NCBI RefSeq assembly: GCF_910584465.1
Contig: NZ_CAJUBK010000001.1
Coordinates: 62,001-126,000, forward strand
Direction of reading: 5' to 3'
Length of the DNA stretch: 64,000 nt
Source of the DNA: an uncultured Oscillibacter sp.
GTDB lineage: Bacteria > Bacillota > Clostridia > Oscillospirales > Oscillospiraceae
Below are positions 1-8,352 of the stretch, one piece after another. The notes beneath the pieces are model-generated. The model saw only the letters and a list, made by a program, of their open reading frames with translations, was not told the DNA's origin and did no database searches. The stretch's first letter is position 1. Every line of letters begins with the position of its first letter. A program made the position numbers and the translations under genes.

Positions 1-1
1 G

Positions 2-262
2 CTGGCCCAGGACACGCAGCTGAGCTACAGCGGGGACACCGCCGCGCCGGAGGACTACTCCCGGCGCTCGGAGACCGTGTTGGTGGATGGCTCCGGCGGG
101 GACGAGACGGTGGTGGTGCGCAGGACGTATCCCACCTACCGGGGGGCCCTGGTGGTGTGCCAGGGCGGCGGCGGCGCGGAGGTGCGGCTGGCGGTGACGG
201 AGGCGGTGGCCGCCCTCACCGGGCTGCCTTCCGACCGCATCACGGTGGCAAGATGGCAGTGA
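2..262 (+). CDS. spoIIIAG: Stage III sporulation protein AG, C-terminal part
   Basis: Only the last 86 codons are present; the gene enters from the left edge. SpoIIIAG is a mother-cell membrane protein that forms a secretin-like ring in the SpoIIIA-SpoIIQ channel between mother cell and forespore. The visible part has the family ending: a beta-strand segment reading ETVLVDG, then RGALVVCQGG, then a helix and LPSDRITV. The next gene is spoIIIAH, the normal order of the spoIIIA operon, which supports the call. The stop lies 23 bases before the spoIIIAH start. Confidence 0.88.
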   Translation: MAQDTQLSYSGDTAAPEDYSRRSETVLVDGSGGDETVVVRRTYPTYRGALVVCQGGGGAEVRLAVTEAVAALTGLPSDRITVARWQ

Positions 263-285
263 TCATTTGGAGGAGGAACGGATCT

Positions 286-894
286 ATGAGCGCGAGATGG
301 AAGAGGAACATGGTCGTGGCAGTGATGGCGGTGCTGGTGTGCTCGGCGGTGGCGCTGAACTGGATGTACACCGGGCAGGAGGTCCAGGACGCCTCGGGGA
401 AGCTGCTGGGAGAGGCCCAGCTGGTCTCCGGCAGCGGGGCGGACGGCCGGGCGGAGGACGGAGGGGCCCAGGAGGGCGCGGATCCCGCCGCGGCGGGGGA
501 CGCCGGGGCCCTGACGGACGAGGGGGCGGTATACGCCGGCTCGGACTACTTCGCCTCCGCCCGGCTGACCCGCCAGCAGGCCCGGGACAACGCCCTCTCC
601 CTCCTCCAGGAGGCGGCGGGGCAGGAGGACGCCGACGCCGCCGTGGCCAACGAGGCGTCGGAGGGCATCCAGGCCCTGGCGTCCTGCACGCTGAAGGAGG
701 CCCAGATCGAGAACCTGGTCACCGCCAAGGGGTACGCGGACTGCGTGGCCTTCATGGGGGACGAGAGCGTCAGCGTGGTGGTGTCCACCAAGAGCGGCGA
801 GCTCACCGCCGAGGACGTGGCCAAGATCACCGACATCACCATGACGGAGACCGGCCTGCCGGCGGATGGGATCCGGATCATGGCGGCAAATTAG
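286..894 (+). CDS. spoIIIAH: Stage III sporulation protein AH
   Basis: This protein is 202 residues. In the family, SpoIIIAH is anchored in the mother-cell membrane and binds forespore SpoIIQ to form the engulfment channel. The sequence shows a short basic N-terminus, one membrane segment at about residues 9-26, a low-complexity Gly/Ala/Asp linker at about 35-85, and a C-terminal ring-building (YscJ/FliF-like) domain from about 95 to the end. The ATG at 286 is chosen because AGGAGG lies 9 bases upstream. An in-frame ATG at 253 would overlap spoIIIAG and lacks such a site. It is the last gene of the spoIIIA operon. Confidence 0.9.
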   Translation: MSARWKRNMVVAVMAVLVCSAVALNWMYTGQEVQDASGKLLGEAQLVSGSGADGRAEDGGAQEGADPAAAGDAGALTDEGAVYAGSDYFASARLTRQQARDNALSLLQEAAGQEDADAAVANEASEGIQALASCTLKEAQIENLVTAKGYADCVAFMGDESVSVVVSTKSGELTAEDVAKITDITMTETGLPADGIRIMAAN

Positions 895-897
895 TAG

Positions 898-926
898 TTG
901 TATTTTCCGGCGGGATATGTTAGAAT
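898..926 (+). promoter_or_regulatory. Sigma-A-type promoter for the Asp23-nusB unit
   Basis: TTGTAT (898-903), a 17-base spacer, then TAGAAT (921-926) preceded by TG at 918-919 (extended -10). It lies just after the spoIIIAH stop in a visibly AT-richer gap and points at the Asp23 gene. Called by eye. Confidence 0.6.
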
Positions 927-1003
927 GGCGAGGTATGATCGGAACGATACCCGCCGTGGGATGGATGCCCATTTCACGAAGGAAGGACGAAGGAGAGTAC
1001 AGC

Positions 1004-1381
1004 ATGGCCGAGAGCAAGGAATACATGACCCTGCCGGAGGAGAACGGCAGCATCAACATCTCGGAGGAGGTCATCGCCGCCATCGCCGTGGGCGCGGTCC
1101 GGGAGGTGGAGGGCGTCTCCGGGATGATGACGAACATGGGCGGCAGCGTCACCGACCTGGTGAACAACCGGAAGAACGCCCAGAAGAGCGTCAAGGGCGT
1201 GAAGATCGACATGACCGGCGCGGCGCTGGTCCTGGACCTGTATCTGACCGTGCGGTACGGACACCCCATCCCCGAGGTGGCGGGCAGCGCCCAGAAGGCC
1301 GTGGCCTCCGCCGTGGAGGCCATGACCGGTTGCGCCGTGGAGGCGGTGAACATCCACGTGGGCGGCGTGACCCTGAATTGA
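1004..1381 (+). CDS. Asp23/Gls24 family envelope stress protein
   Basis: This 125-residue protein has the whole Asp23/Gls24 (DUF322) pattern: INISEEVIAAIA near the N-terminus, a VEGV motif, VKGVKIDM, and a late VEAVNIHVGGV strand. Members of this family are small cytosolic or membrane-associated proteins linked to the cell envelope; their biochemical role is not settled. In Firmicutes an Asp23 gene (yqhY type) very often sits just before nusB, as here, 29 bases upstream. The ATG at 1004 follows an AGGAGA site. Confidence 0.88.
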   Translation: MAESKEYMTLPEENGSINISEEVIAAIAVGAVREVEGVSGMMTNMGGSVTDLVNNRKNAQKSVKGVKIDMTGAALVLDLYLTVRYGHPIPEVAGSAQKAVASAVEAMTGCAVEAVNIHVGGVTLN

Positions 1382-1410
1382 TGGACGAATGATGGAGGAC
1401 GGGAAGGCTT

Positions 1411-1860
1411 ATGGTACGGAACACCGCCCGGGAGATCGCCATCCATCTCTCTTATGAATCCAGCTTCACGGACAAGGGCGTGGAGGAGCTGCTGGACCAG
1501 CGGCTGACGGCGGCGTCCTTCGCCTCCCTGGCGGAGGAGGACGACCTCTACCGGGAGGCCCCCAACGCCAAGCAGGCGGAGTATATCCGCCGCCTGGTCC
1601 GGGGCGTGTGGGAGCACGGCGCAGAGCTGGACGGGTACATCGGGAAGTACGCCAAGGGATGGAAGTTCTCCCGGATCCCGCTGGTGGCCTCCGCCATCAT
1701 GCGTGTGGCGATGTACGAGGTGATGTACATGCCGGACGTGCCCAACGCCGCCGCGATCAACGAGGCGGTGGAGATCGCCAAGAAGTATGAGACGCCGGAG
1801 ACGGTGAAGTTCATCAACGGCATCCTGGGCAGCTTCTCCCGGCAGGAGCTTTCGGAATGA
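1411..1860 (+). CDS. nusB: Transcription antitermination factor NusB
   Basis: This protein is 149 residues, the usual length for NusB, which pairs with S10 (NusE) on boxA RNA to keep RNA polymerase elongating through rRNA operons. The sequence begins TAREIAIHLSYE and ends with the typical NEAVEIAKKYETPETVKFINGIL block, the most conserved part of the family. It lies behind the Asp23 gene under the same probable promoter and is followed at once by a strong hairpin, so the unit probably ends here. Confidence 0.95.
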   Translation: MVRNTAREIAIHLSYESSFTDKGVEELLDQRLTAASFASLAEEDDLYREAPNAKQAEYIRRLVRGVWEHGAELDGYIGKYAKGWKFSRIPLVASAIMRVAMYEVMYMPDVPNAAAINEAVEIAKKYETPETVKFINGILGSFSRQELSE

Positions 1861-1865
1861 AAACA

Positions 1866-1910
1866 GCAGAGCGGGCATGGGGAGAGGACCATGTCCGGCT
1901 CTGCTTTTTC
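1866..1910 (+). terminator. Intrinsic terminator after nusB
   Basis: An imperfect stem (AGCAGAGC paired with GCTCTGCT, extended by GCATGG/CCATGT) is followed by TTTTT. It begins six bases after the nusB stop and could also serve the convergent minus-strand gene that ends at 1947. Confidence 0.7.
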
Positions 1911-1946
1911 CCGTGGGGGCCGCCGGGCGGCGGAGGGGGGCCCGCG

Positions 1947-2219
1947 TCAGCCCTGCGGGCCGGCGGTCCCCGTCCCGGGGGAGCCGGAGGGCCCGCCGTG
2001 GTCCCTCGGCGTCCGGGGCGTCAGGCCCTCGCTGGTGCGGAAGCCCAGGAGGAACGCCTGGATCGCCGTGAACTCCAGGGCGTGTTTCAGGTTGATGCGG
2101 GCGGCGGGCGACAGGTCCTTTTCCACGAGGTGGAAATGAGGCTCGTATCCGTCTTTTTCCACGGCGTCGATCTGGGGGCGGATGTAGTTGGCGTAGAGCC
2201 AGAGCATGAAGTCCGACAT
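1947..2219 (-). CDS. Uncharacterised 90-residue protein
   Basis: I do not recognise the family. The protein begins MSDFMLWLYANYIRPQID, is mostly helical-looking for about 65 residues (KHALEFTAIQAFLLGFRTSEG), and ends in a Gly/Pro/Thr-rich tail. No signal peptide or clear membrane span is visible. The start at 2219 is supported by an AGGAGA site just upstream on the minus strand. An in-frame upstream start would run into the divergent regulator's promoter region. It is divergent from a small XRE regulator 94 bases away, so the two may be co-regulated. Confidence 0.6.
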   Translation of the reverse strand: MSDFMLWLYANYIRPQIDAVEKDGYEPHFHLVEKDLSPAARINLKHALEFTAIQAFLLGFRTSEGLTPRTPRDHGGPSGSPGTGTAGPQG

Positions 2220-2313
2220 AGTGAGCACTCTCCTTTGATCGAATCGATGGGGCACGAGATCGATTTCGCAAGCAAAGGATAACATGAAATCCGTTTCGTG
2301 TCAAGGAGTTGTC
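2220..2313. promoter_or_regulatory. Divergent intergenic region with operator-like palindrome
   Basis: This 94-base gap separates the minus-strand 90-residue protein gene from the plus-strand XRE gene. It holds a perfect palindrome ATCGAATCGAT (2238-2248) and a second GATCGAT copy near 2256-2263, a layout expected of operators for the adjacent HTH protein. I could not assign convincing -35/-10 pairs. Confidence 0.35.
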
Positions 2314-2520
2314 ATGGATTTTTCAGAAAGATTGCGGGCCCTGCGGGCCGAGCGCAAAGAAACGCAGGTGCAGGCGGCGGCGGCGGTCGGGATGACCTCC
2401 CGCCAATACCAGGGGCTCGAGGGCGGGACCAGCGTACCGAACTTCCATAATCTCTGCGCCCTGGCGGACCACTTCGGCGTGAGCCTGGACTACCTGGCCG
2501 GGCGCACCGACGAGAGGTGA
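2314..2520 (+). CDS. Small XRE-family transcriptional regulator
   Basis: This 68-residue protein is essentially one helix-turn-helix domain of the Cro/C1 type: FSERLRALRAERKETQVQAA, then GMTSRQYQGLEGG as the recognition region, then the usual ALADHFGVSLDYLAGR end. The ATG at 2314 is preferred because AAGGAG lies at 2303-2308. An ATG at 2284 is in frame but its extra ten residues are not family-like. It sits between the nusB terminator and xseA and stops three bases before xseA, so xseA may be translated from the same message. Confidence 0.8.
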   Translation: MDFSERLRALRAERKETQVQAAAAVGMTSRQYQGLEGGTSVPNFHNLCALADHFGVSLDYLAGRTDER

Positions 2521-2523
2521 GCC

Positions 2524-3756
2524 ATGGAGCAGCCTATTTTCGGCGTGTCCGAGGTGAACCAGCTGGTCAAGCAGCTGCTGGACGGGGAGCCCATGCTCCA
2601 GGGCATCTGCGTCCGGGGCGAGGTGTCCAACTATAAGATGTATCCCTCCGGGCACCACTACTTCACCTTGAAGGACCCGGGAGGGGCCCTCCGCTGCGTC
2701 ATGTTCCGGGGGCAGGCGTCGAGGCTCCGCTTCCGCCCGGAGAACGGCATGGAGGTCATCGCCCAGGGGCGGATCGCCGTCTTCCCCCGGGACGGGGCCT
2801 ATCAGCTGTACTGCGACGCCCTGACCCCGGTGGGGGCGGGGGACCTGGCGGCGGCCTTCGAGCAGCTCAAGGCCAAGCTCTATGCCGAGGGCCTCTTCGA
2901 CCCCGCCCACAAGAAGCCCCTGCCGCCTTATCCGGAGAGGATCGCCATCGTGACCTCCGCCGCCGGGGCGGCGGTCCACGACATGATCCGCATCCTGCGG
3001 CGGCGCTGGCCGCTGACGAAGGTCGTCCTCCTGCCCGTCCGGGTCCAGGGGGCCGAGGCCCCGCCGGAGATCGCGGGGGCCATCCGCTACGCCGACCGGT
3101 GGAAGGTCGGGGACGTGATCGTCACGGGCCGGGGCGGCGGGTCCATGGAGGACCTGTGGGCCTTCAACGACGAGCGGGTGGCCCGGGCGATCTATGACGC
3201 CGGACTGCCCGTGATCTCCGCCGTGGGCCATGAGCCGGACGTGACCATCGCCGACTTCGTGGCGGACGCCCGGGCGTCGACCCCCTCCAACGCGGCGGAG
3301 ATCGCCGTGCCGGACCAGGAGGCGATGCGGCAGTGGCTCCGGGGCGCGTCGGCGCGGCTGGAGCAGAGCGAGTCCGCCCGGCTGGCGGCCCTGCGGCAGA
3401 GGCTGGAGGCGCTGGCGGGGAAGCGGGCCCTGCGGGACCAGCTGGCCTATGTGCAGGACAAGCGCATGGACCTCGTCCACGTCCAGCAGCGGCTGGGGGA
3501 CCTGTCGGCGGGGCTGGTGGCCCGGAAGGGCCGGCAGCTCTCCGTCCTGGGGGCGTCGCTGGACGCCATGAGCCCGCTGAAGGTCCTGGGCCGGGGCTAC
3601 GCCGTGGCCCGGGGGGCCTCGGGGGAGATCCTGCGCTCCTGGCGGGACGTGGAGCCCGGCGGACGGGCCGCCGTGACCCTGGGAGAGGGCGGGTTCCTTT
3701 GCACGGTGGATGAGCCTTATGAAAAGGAGGAGCCGGTATGGCCGCGAAAAAGATGA
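2524..3756 (+). CDS. xseA: Exodeoxyribonuclease VII large subunit
   Basis: This protein is 410 residues. Exonuclease VII degrades single-stranded DNA from both ends and is built from one XseA and several XseB chains. The N-terminal OB fold is at about residues 5-100 (ICVRGEVSNYKMYPSGHHYF). The catalytic domain follows with TSAAGAAVHDM and the glycine-rich GRGGGSMEDLWAFNDE at about 202-217, then AVGHEPDVTIADFVADARASTPS. A long helical region and a final ILGRGYAV-like segment match the family. It overlaps xseB by 19 bases, the standard arrangement. Confidence 0.96.
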   Translation: MEQPIFGVSEVNQLVKQLLDGEPMLQGICVRGEVSNYKMYPSGHHYFTLKDPGGALRCVMFRGQASRLRFRPENGMEVIAQGRIAVFPRDGAYQLYCDALTPVGAGDLAAAFEQLKAKLYAEGLFDPAHKKPLPPYPERIAIVTSAAGAAVHDMIRILRRRWPLTKVVLLPVRVQGAEAPPEIAGAIRYADRWKVGDVIVTGRGGGSMEDLWAFNDERVARAIYDAGLPVISAVGHEPDVTIADFVADARASTPSNAAEIAVPDQEAMRQWLRGASARLEQSESARLAALRQRLEALAGKRALRDQLAYVQDKRMDLVHVQQRLGDLSAGLVARKGRQLSVLGASLDAMSPLKVLGRGYAVARGASGEILRSWRDVEPGGRAAVTLGEGGFLCTVDEPYEKEEPVWPRKR

Positions 3757-3977
3757 CGTTCGAGCAGCAGATCGCCCGGCTGGAGGAGATCGTCTCCGCC
3801 CTGGAGCAGGGGGACGTCCCATTGGCGGGCTCCCTGGCCCTCTTCGAGGAGGGGACGAAGCTGATCGCCGCCTGTTCCAAACAGCTGGACCAGGCGGAGC
3901 AGCAGGTCGTGAAACTGATGAAGGGCCCCGACGGCGCGCCGGTGGAGTTGCCCTTCGAGACGGCGGAGGAGGTCTGA
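3738..3977 (+). CDS. xseB: Exodeoxyribonuclease VII small subunit
   Basis: This 79-residue subunit has the XseB signature: MTFEQQIARLEEIVSALEQGDVPL, then LFEEGTKLIAACSKQLDQAEQQV. It forms a coiled coil with XseA and is needed for exonuclease VII activity. The start overlaps the end of xseA, implying translational coupling, and ispA starts three bases after the stop. Length and gene order are both typical. Confidence 0.95.
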   Translation: MAAKKMTFEQQIARLEEIVSALEQGDVPLAGSLALFEEGTKLIAACSKQLDQAEQQVVKLMKGPDGAPVELPFETAEEV

Positions 3978-3980
3978 GGG

Positions 3981-4904
3981 ATGGAGTTTCAGCGGGAACT
4001 GGAGACGGCCCGGCAGATGGTGGAGGCCCGGCTGGCGGGGGCCTTCCCCGGCGGAGGGCTGGAGGAGGCCATGCGCTACAGCCTCCTGGCCGGGGGGAAG
4101 CGCATCCGGCCGGTGCTGACGATGAAGTTCTGCGAGGCCGCAGGGGGGACCATGGAGGAAGCCCTGGACTTCGGCTGCGCCGTGGAGATGCTGCACACCT
4201 ATTCCCTGATCCATGACGACCTGCCCTGCATGGACGACGACGACCTGCGCCGGGGCAGGCCCACGAACCACAAGGTCTACGGCGAGTGCGTGGCGACCCT
4301 GGCGGGCGACGCGCTCCAGGCGGCGGCGTTCCGGACGATCTTGTCCGGCGCGGGTCCCGTCCGCGGCGGCGGGGAAGGGACCGGGGAGCAGGCGGCCGAG
4401 ATCATGGCGGAGGCGCTGGCGGCGAAGATCCTGGCCAACGCCTCCGGGGAGCTGGGCATGTGCGGCGGGCAGTATCGGGACACCCTCGGGGACGGGGGGC
4501 CCCGCACCGCCGAGGACCTGACCGAGATCAACGATAAGAAGACCGGGGCCCTGCTCCGGGCGGCGTGCATGATGGGCGTGGCCGCCTCTATGGGCCGCCG
4601 GGAGGTGGACGGGGCCTGCATGGACGCCGCCCGGGAGTACGCGACGGCCCTGGGCCTCGCGTTCCAGATCCGGGACGACGTCTTGGACGCCGTCTCCACG
4701 AGGGAGGAGCTGGGCAAGCCCATCGGCTCCGACGAGGCGAACCGGAAGGCCACCTATGTGACGCTGCTGGGTGTGGAGGCCTGCGAGGAGCGGGTCCTGG
4801 GATACACCGCCCTGGCGAAAAAGGCGCTGGGCCGCTGCGCCTGGGCGGGGGACATCGCGTTCTTGCTGGAGCTGGCGGATCGGCTGGCGGTCCGGAAGAA
4901 CTGA
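3981..4904 (+). CDS. ispA: Polyprenyl (farnesyl/geranyl) diphosphate synthase
   Basis: This 307-residue trans-prenyltransferase condenses isopentenyl diphosphate onto allylic diphosphates. The first aspartate-rich motif is DDLPCMDDDD at residues 79-88, and the second is DDVLD at 232-236. GGKRIRP and the TGALLRAA helix are also present. Position after xseB is the usual one for ispA in Firmicutes. Unlike many relatives, dxs does not follow; a RpiR regulator does. Product chain length cannot be told from sequence; C15 is most likely. Confidence 0.93.
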   Translation: MEFQRELETARQMVEARLAGAFPGGGLEEAMRYSLLAGGKRIRPVLTMKFCEAAGGTMEEALDFGCAVEMLHTYSLIHDDLPCMDDDDLRRGRPTNHKVYGECVATLAGDALQAAAFRTILSGAGPVRGGGEGTGEQAAEIMAEALAAKILANASGELGMCGGQYRDTLGDGGPRTAEDLTEINDKKTGALLRAACMMGVAASMGRREVDGACMDAAREYATALGLAFQIRDDVLDAVSTREELGKPIGSDEANRKATYVTLLGVEACEERVLGYTALAKKALGRCAWAGDIAFLLELADRLAVRKN

Positions 4905-4929
4905 CCGGGGGCCCGGAGGGGGAGAGACC

Positions 4930-5796
4930 ATGGCAAAGGATATCCTGTGTTCCCTGGAGCGGGGGATGGACGGCTTCTCCAAGGGGCAGAAGCGCATCGC
5001 CGCTTACATCCTGGAGAACTACGACAAAGCGGCCTTCATGACCGCCAGCCGCCTGGGGAAGCTGGCGGGCGTCAGCGAGTCCACCGTAGTGCGCTTCGCC
5101 TCCGAGCTGGGCTATGACGGCTATCCCAGCATGCAGCGGGCCCTGCAGGACATGATCCGCAGCCGCCTGACCTCCACCCAGCGCATCCAGGCGGCGGGGG
5201 ACCTGTTCTCCGGCCAGGACGTGCTGCCGGCGGTGATCCAGTCCGACATCGACAAGCTGCGCCAGATGATCAGCCACCCCAACCAGAGCGAGTTCGACCG
5301 GGTGGTGGACAAGATCGTGGCCGGCCGGCACATCTACATCCTGGGCGTGCGCTCGTCCTCCTTCGTGGCGGGCTACCTGCATTTCTACATGCACCTGCTG
5401 ACGGAGAACGTGACGCTGATCCAGTCCAACGCGGCGGGGGAGATGTTCGAGCAGATGCTCCGCATGGGGCCGGGGGACGTGATGATCGCCATCAGCTTCC
5501 CCCGGTATTCCAGGGTCACGATCAACACGGTGAAGTTCGCCCGGGACCGGGGGGCCGGCATCATCGCCATCACGGACAACGAGCTCTCCCCGGTGTACCG
5601 GCTCTCCGACGCGGCGCTGCTGGCGCCCTGCGAGATGATCTCCTTCGTCGATTCCATGGTGGCGCCGCTGTCGCTGATCAACGCCCTGCTGGTGGCCCTG
5701 TCCAACCGGGCGGGGGCCGACGTCTCCTCCACCTTCGCGGAGCTGGAGGACATATGGAACGCCTACGGCGTGTTCGGGAGGGCGGACGATGAGTAG
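4930..5796 (+). CDS. MurR/RpiR family transcriptional regulator
   Basis: This 288-residue protein has an N-terminal RpiR helix-turn-helix at about residues 5-80 (KRIAAYILENYDKAAFMTASRLG, then GVSESTVVRFASELGYDGYP) and a C-terminal SIS sugar-phosphate-binding domain at about 125-260 (RHIYILGVRSSSFVAGYL, AISFPRYSRVT). Such regulators usually sense a phosphosugar and control sugar or cell-wall recycling genes; no such target is adjacent. The ATG at 4930 follows a GGAGGGGGAG stretch. Its 3' end overlaps the next gene by 8 bases, so the two are co-transcribed. Confidence 0.88.
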   Translation: MAKDILCSLERGMDGFSKGQKRIAAYILENYDKAAFMTASRLGKLAGVSESTVVRFASELGYDGYPSMQRALQDMIRSRLTSTQRIQAAGDLFSGQDVLPAVIQSDIDKLRQMISHPNQSEFDRVVDKIVAGRHIYILGVRSSSFVAGYLHFYMHLLTENVTLIQSNAAGEMFEQMLRMGPGDVMIAISFPRYSRVTINTVKFARDRGAGIIAITDNELSPVYRLSDAALLAPCEMISFVDSMVAPLSLINALLVALSNRAGADVSSTFAELEDIWNAYGVFGRADDE

Positions 5797-7018
5797 GGCG
5801 GTCGTGACGATCGGCGGCGGGGCCGCCGGGATGATGGCCGCGCTGTCGGCGGCGGAGCGGGGGGCCTCCGTGACGCTGCTGGAGCCCAACGAGCGCCTGG
5901 GCAAGAAGCTGAACATCACCGGCAAGGGCCGGTGCAACGTGACCAACGCCGCGGAGCTGGAGGAGCTGATGGCGAACGTCCCCCGCAATGGGAGATTCCT
6001 TTACAGCGCCTTCTCCCGCTTCGATGCCCGGGACGCCATGGCCTTTTTCGAGGACCTGGGCGTGCCATTGAAGACGGAGCGGGGGGGCCGGGTGTTCCCG
6101 GTGAGCGACCGGGCCTTCGACGTCAGCGCCGCGCTGGAGCGGAGGCTGCGGGCGCTGGGCGTGCGGATCGTCCGGGACCGGGCGCTGGCCCTGGAGGCGG
6201 AGGAGGGCGTCCTCCGCGGCGTCCGGGGGGAGCGGGGGGCCTACCCGGCGGACGCGGCGGTCCTGGCCACCGGCGGGGTGTCCTATCCCGCGACCGGCTC
6301 CACCGGGGAGGGCCACCGCATGGCCGCGGAGGCGGGGCACACGGTGACGCCCCTGCGGGGATCGTTGGTCCCCCTGCGGGACTTTGGCGTCGGGAAGGGC
6401 CTGCAGGGCCTCAGCCTGCGGAACGTGGGGCTGACGGTGTACGAGGACAGCCGGAAGATCTACGAGGACTTCGGGGAGCTGGTCTTCACCCACTTCGGCC
6501 TCAGCGGGCCGGTGATCTTGTCGGCCTCCGCCCATATGCGGCGCTTCGGGGAGCGGGCCTATCACCTGGAGATCGACCTGAAGCCCGCCCTGGACGAGCG
6601 GGCCCTGGACCGCCGGCTGCTGGGGGACTTCGAGAGGTACTGCAACCAGGACTTCTGCAACGCCCTGGACGACCTGCTGCCCAAGAAGATGATCCCGGAG
6701 ATCGTCCGGGCCTCCGGCATCGACCCCCGGCAGAAGGTCCACGATATCACGAGGGAGCAGCGCCGGGGCCTGCTCCGGGTCTTGAAGCGGTTCCCCGTCG
6801 TCATCGCCGGCCCCTGCCCGGTGACGGACGCGATCGTGACCTCCGGGGGCGTGGCGGTCAAGGAGATCGACCCGGCCACGATGGAGTCGAAGCTGGTGCA
6901 GGGGCTGTGCTTCGCCGGGGAGATCATCGATGTGGACGCCTACACCGGCGGCTTCAACCTGCAGATCGCCTGGTCCACCGGGCGCGCTGCCGGGATCTTC
7001 GCGGCAGGAGAAGGATGA
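5789..7018 (+). CDS. HI0933/YhiN-family FAD-dependent oxidoreductase
   Basis: This 409-residue flavoprotein has a dinucleotide-binding N-terminus (IGGGAAGMMAALSAAERGA), the family motif KKLNITGKGRCNVTN at about residues 35-49, an internal ATGGVSYPATGSTGEGH block, and the C-terminal GEIIDVDAYTGGFNLQIAWSTG motif. Relatives include BaiN, a bile-acid enzyme candidate, but most members are uncharacterised, so no substrate is claimed. It sits in a run with cmk and plsC, as in many clostridia. Confidence 0.9.
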   Translation: MSRAVVTIGGGAAGMMAALSAAERGASVTLLEPNERLGKKLNITGKGRCNVTNAAELEELMANVPRNGRFLYSAFSRFDARDAMAFFEDLGVPLKTERGGRVFPVSDRAFDVSAALERRLRALGVRIVRDRALALEAEEGVLRGVRGERGAYPADAAVLATGGVSYPATGSTGEGHRMAAEAGHTVTPLRGSLVPLRDFGVGKGLQGLSLRNVGLTVYEDSRKIYEDFGELVFTHFGLSGPVILSASAHMRRFGERAYHLEIDLKPALDERALDRRLLGDFERYCNQDFCNALDDLLPKKMIPEIVRASGIDPRQKVHDITREQRRGLLRVLKRFPVVIAGPCPVTDAIVTSGGVAVKEIDPATMESKLVQGLCFAGEIIDVDAYTGGFNLQIAWSTGRAAGIFAAGEG

Positions 7019-7036
7019 TAAGATCGGAGGTCTCTC

Positions 7037-7714
7037 ATGAGTACGGTTCGTGTTGCCATCGACGGCCCCTCCGGCGCAGGGAAGAGCACCCTGGCCCGCG
7101 CCGCCGCCGCCCGGCTGGGATTTTTATATGTAGACACCGGCGCGATCTACCGGACGATCGGGCTCTACGCCCGGGACCGCGCCCTCAGCCTCGACGGCGG
7201 GGACGCAATCGGAGCGGCGCTGCCCGGGCTCCGGGTGGAGCTGCGCTATGACGAGGCCGGGCAGCAGCGGATGTTCCTGAACGGCCGGGACGTCAGCGGC
7301 GAGATCCGCCGGCCGGAGATCTCCCGCTACGCCTCCGCCGTCTCCGCCCTGCCCGTCGTCCGGGCCTATCTGCTGGAGAAGCAGCGGGAGCTGGCCCGGG
7401 AGGACAGCGTCGTCATGGACGGCCGGGACATCGGCACGGTGGTCCTGCCGGACGCGGAGGTCAAGATCTTCCTCACCGCCTCGGCGGAGGTCCGGGCGGA
7501 GCGCCGCTGCCGGGAGCTGGAGCAGCGGGGGACGCCCCAGCCCTTCGAGGAGGTCCTCCGGGACATCGAGGCCCGGGACCATCAGGATACCCACCGCGCC
7601 GCCGCGCCCCTGCGGCAGGCGGCGGACGCGGTGCTGCTGGACACCTCGGCGCTGGACTTCCGGGAAAGCCTGGAGGCCCTGCTGGACATCATAAAGGGAA
7701 GGATGGCCGTATGA
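7037..7714 (+). CDS. cmk: Cytidylate kinase
   Basis: This 225-residue kinase phosphorylates CMP and dCMP with ATP. The P-loop DGPSGAGKST is at residues 8-17. YVDTGAIYRTIG, the VVMDGRDIGTVV motif and the lid region AEVRAERRCRELEQRG follow in family order. It overlaps plsC by four bases. The cmk-plsC-ispH-rpsA order is conserved in clostridia. Confidence 0.96.
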   Translation: MSTVRVAIDGPSGAGKSTLARAAAARLGFLYVDTGAIYRTIGLYARDRALSLDGGDAIGAALPGLRVELRYDEAGQQRMFLNGRDVSGEIRRPEISRYASAVSALPVVRAYLLEKQRELAREDSVVMDGRDIGTVVLPDAEVKIFLTASAEVRAERRCRELEQRGTPQPFEEVLRDIEARDHQDTHRAAAPLRQAADAVLLDTSALDFRESLEALLDIIKGRMAV

Positions 7715-8352
7715 GACCCTTCAACCGTCTGTTCATCTTCATCTACTATGTGGTCGGCTTCGTCACGTCCATCCTGCACCCCACGTCCGTGGAAGGCATG
7801 GAGGGCCTGCCGGAGAGCGGCGTGCTGCTCTGCCCCAACCACGCCAGCAACTGGGATCCCATCCTGGTGGCGCTGCGGCTGCCCATCAACTACCGCCTCC
7901 ACATCATGGCGAAGGAGGAGCTGTTCGAGAACCCGCTCCTGGGCTGGCTCCTGAGGAAGGTGGGGGCCTTCCCCGTCAGTCGGGGGAACAACGACATCAA
8001 TGCCGTCAAGCAGTCCATCCAGGCCCTGAAAGACGGCGACAACCTGCTGATCTTCTCCGAGGGCACCACGATCCATGACGGCATCGGCTATGCCGACGGC
8101 CTGCCGGCCCATGCCAAGGCGGGGGTCGCCATGATCGGCGTCCGCACCGGGGCCACGCTGGTGCCGGTGTTCGTGGACGGGGAGAAGAGGCCCTTCCGCC
8201 GGACCCGCATCATCTTCGGCAAGCCCTACGAGCCCCGGTACACCGGCCGGCGGGGCACGGCCGAGGAGATGCAGAAGATCGCCGACGATCTGCTGGAGCG
8301 GGCCTATGCCTTAGGCGGCCAGGCCGTGGGGGGGAAGCCGCTGTGCAGGTGA
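7711..8352 (+). CDS. plsC: 1-acyl-sn-glycerol-3-phosphate acyltransferase
   Basis: This 213-residue membrane-associated acyltransferase transfers an acyl group to lysophosphatidic acid to make phosphatidic acid. The catalytic HX4D motif is NHASNWDP at about residue 43. The substrate-binding FSEGT motif and LVPVFVDGEKRP follow. A hydrophobic N-terminal segment (FIFIYYVVGFVT) would seat it in the membrane. It overlaps cmk by 4 bases at its start and ispH-rpsA by 10 bases at its end. Confidence 0.92.
   Translation: MRPFNRLFIFIYYVVGFVTSILHPTSVEGMEGLPESGVLLCPNHASNWDPILVALRLPINYRLHIMAKEELFENPLLGWLLRKVGAFPVSRGNNDINAVKQSIQALKDGDNLLIFSEGTTIHDGIGYADGLPAHAKAGVAMIGVRTGATLVPVFVDGEKRPFRRTRIIFGKPYEPRYTGRRGTAEEMQKIADDLLERAYALGGQAVGGKPLCR

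Noticed and set aside
136..2304. A 722-codon minus-strand open frame across spoIIIAH, Asp23 and nusB
   Set aside because: Spans three real plus-strand genes and a terminator; composition is that of an antisense shadow.
2284..2313. Extended start for the XRE regulator at ATG 2284
   Set aside because: The added ten residues are not part of the HTH fold and AAGGAG at 2303-2308 fits the ATG at 2314.
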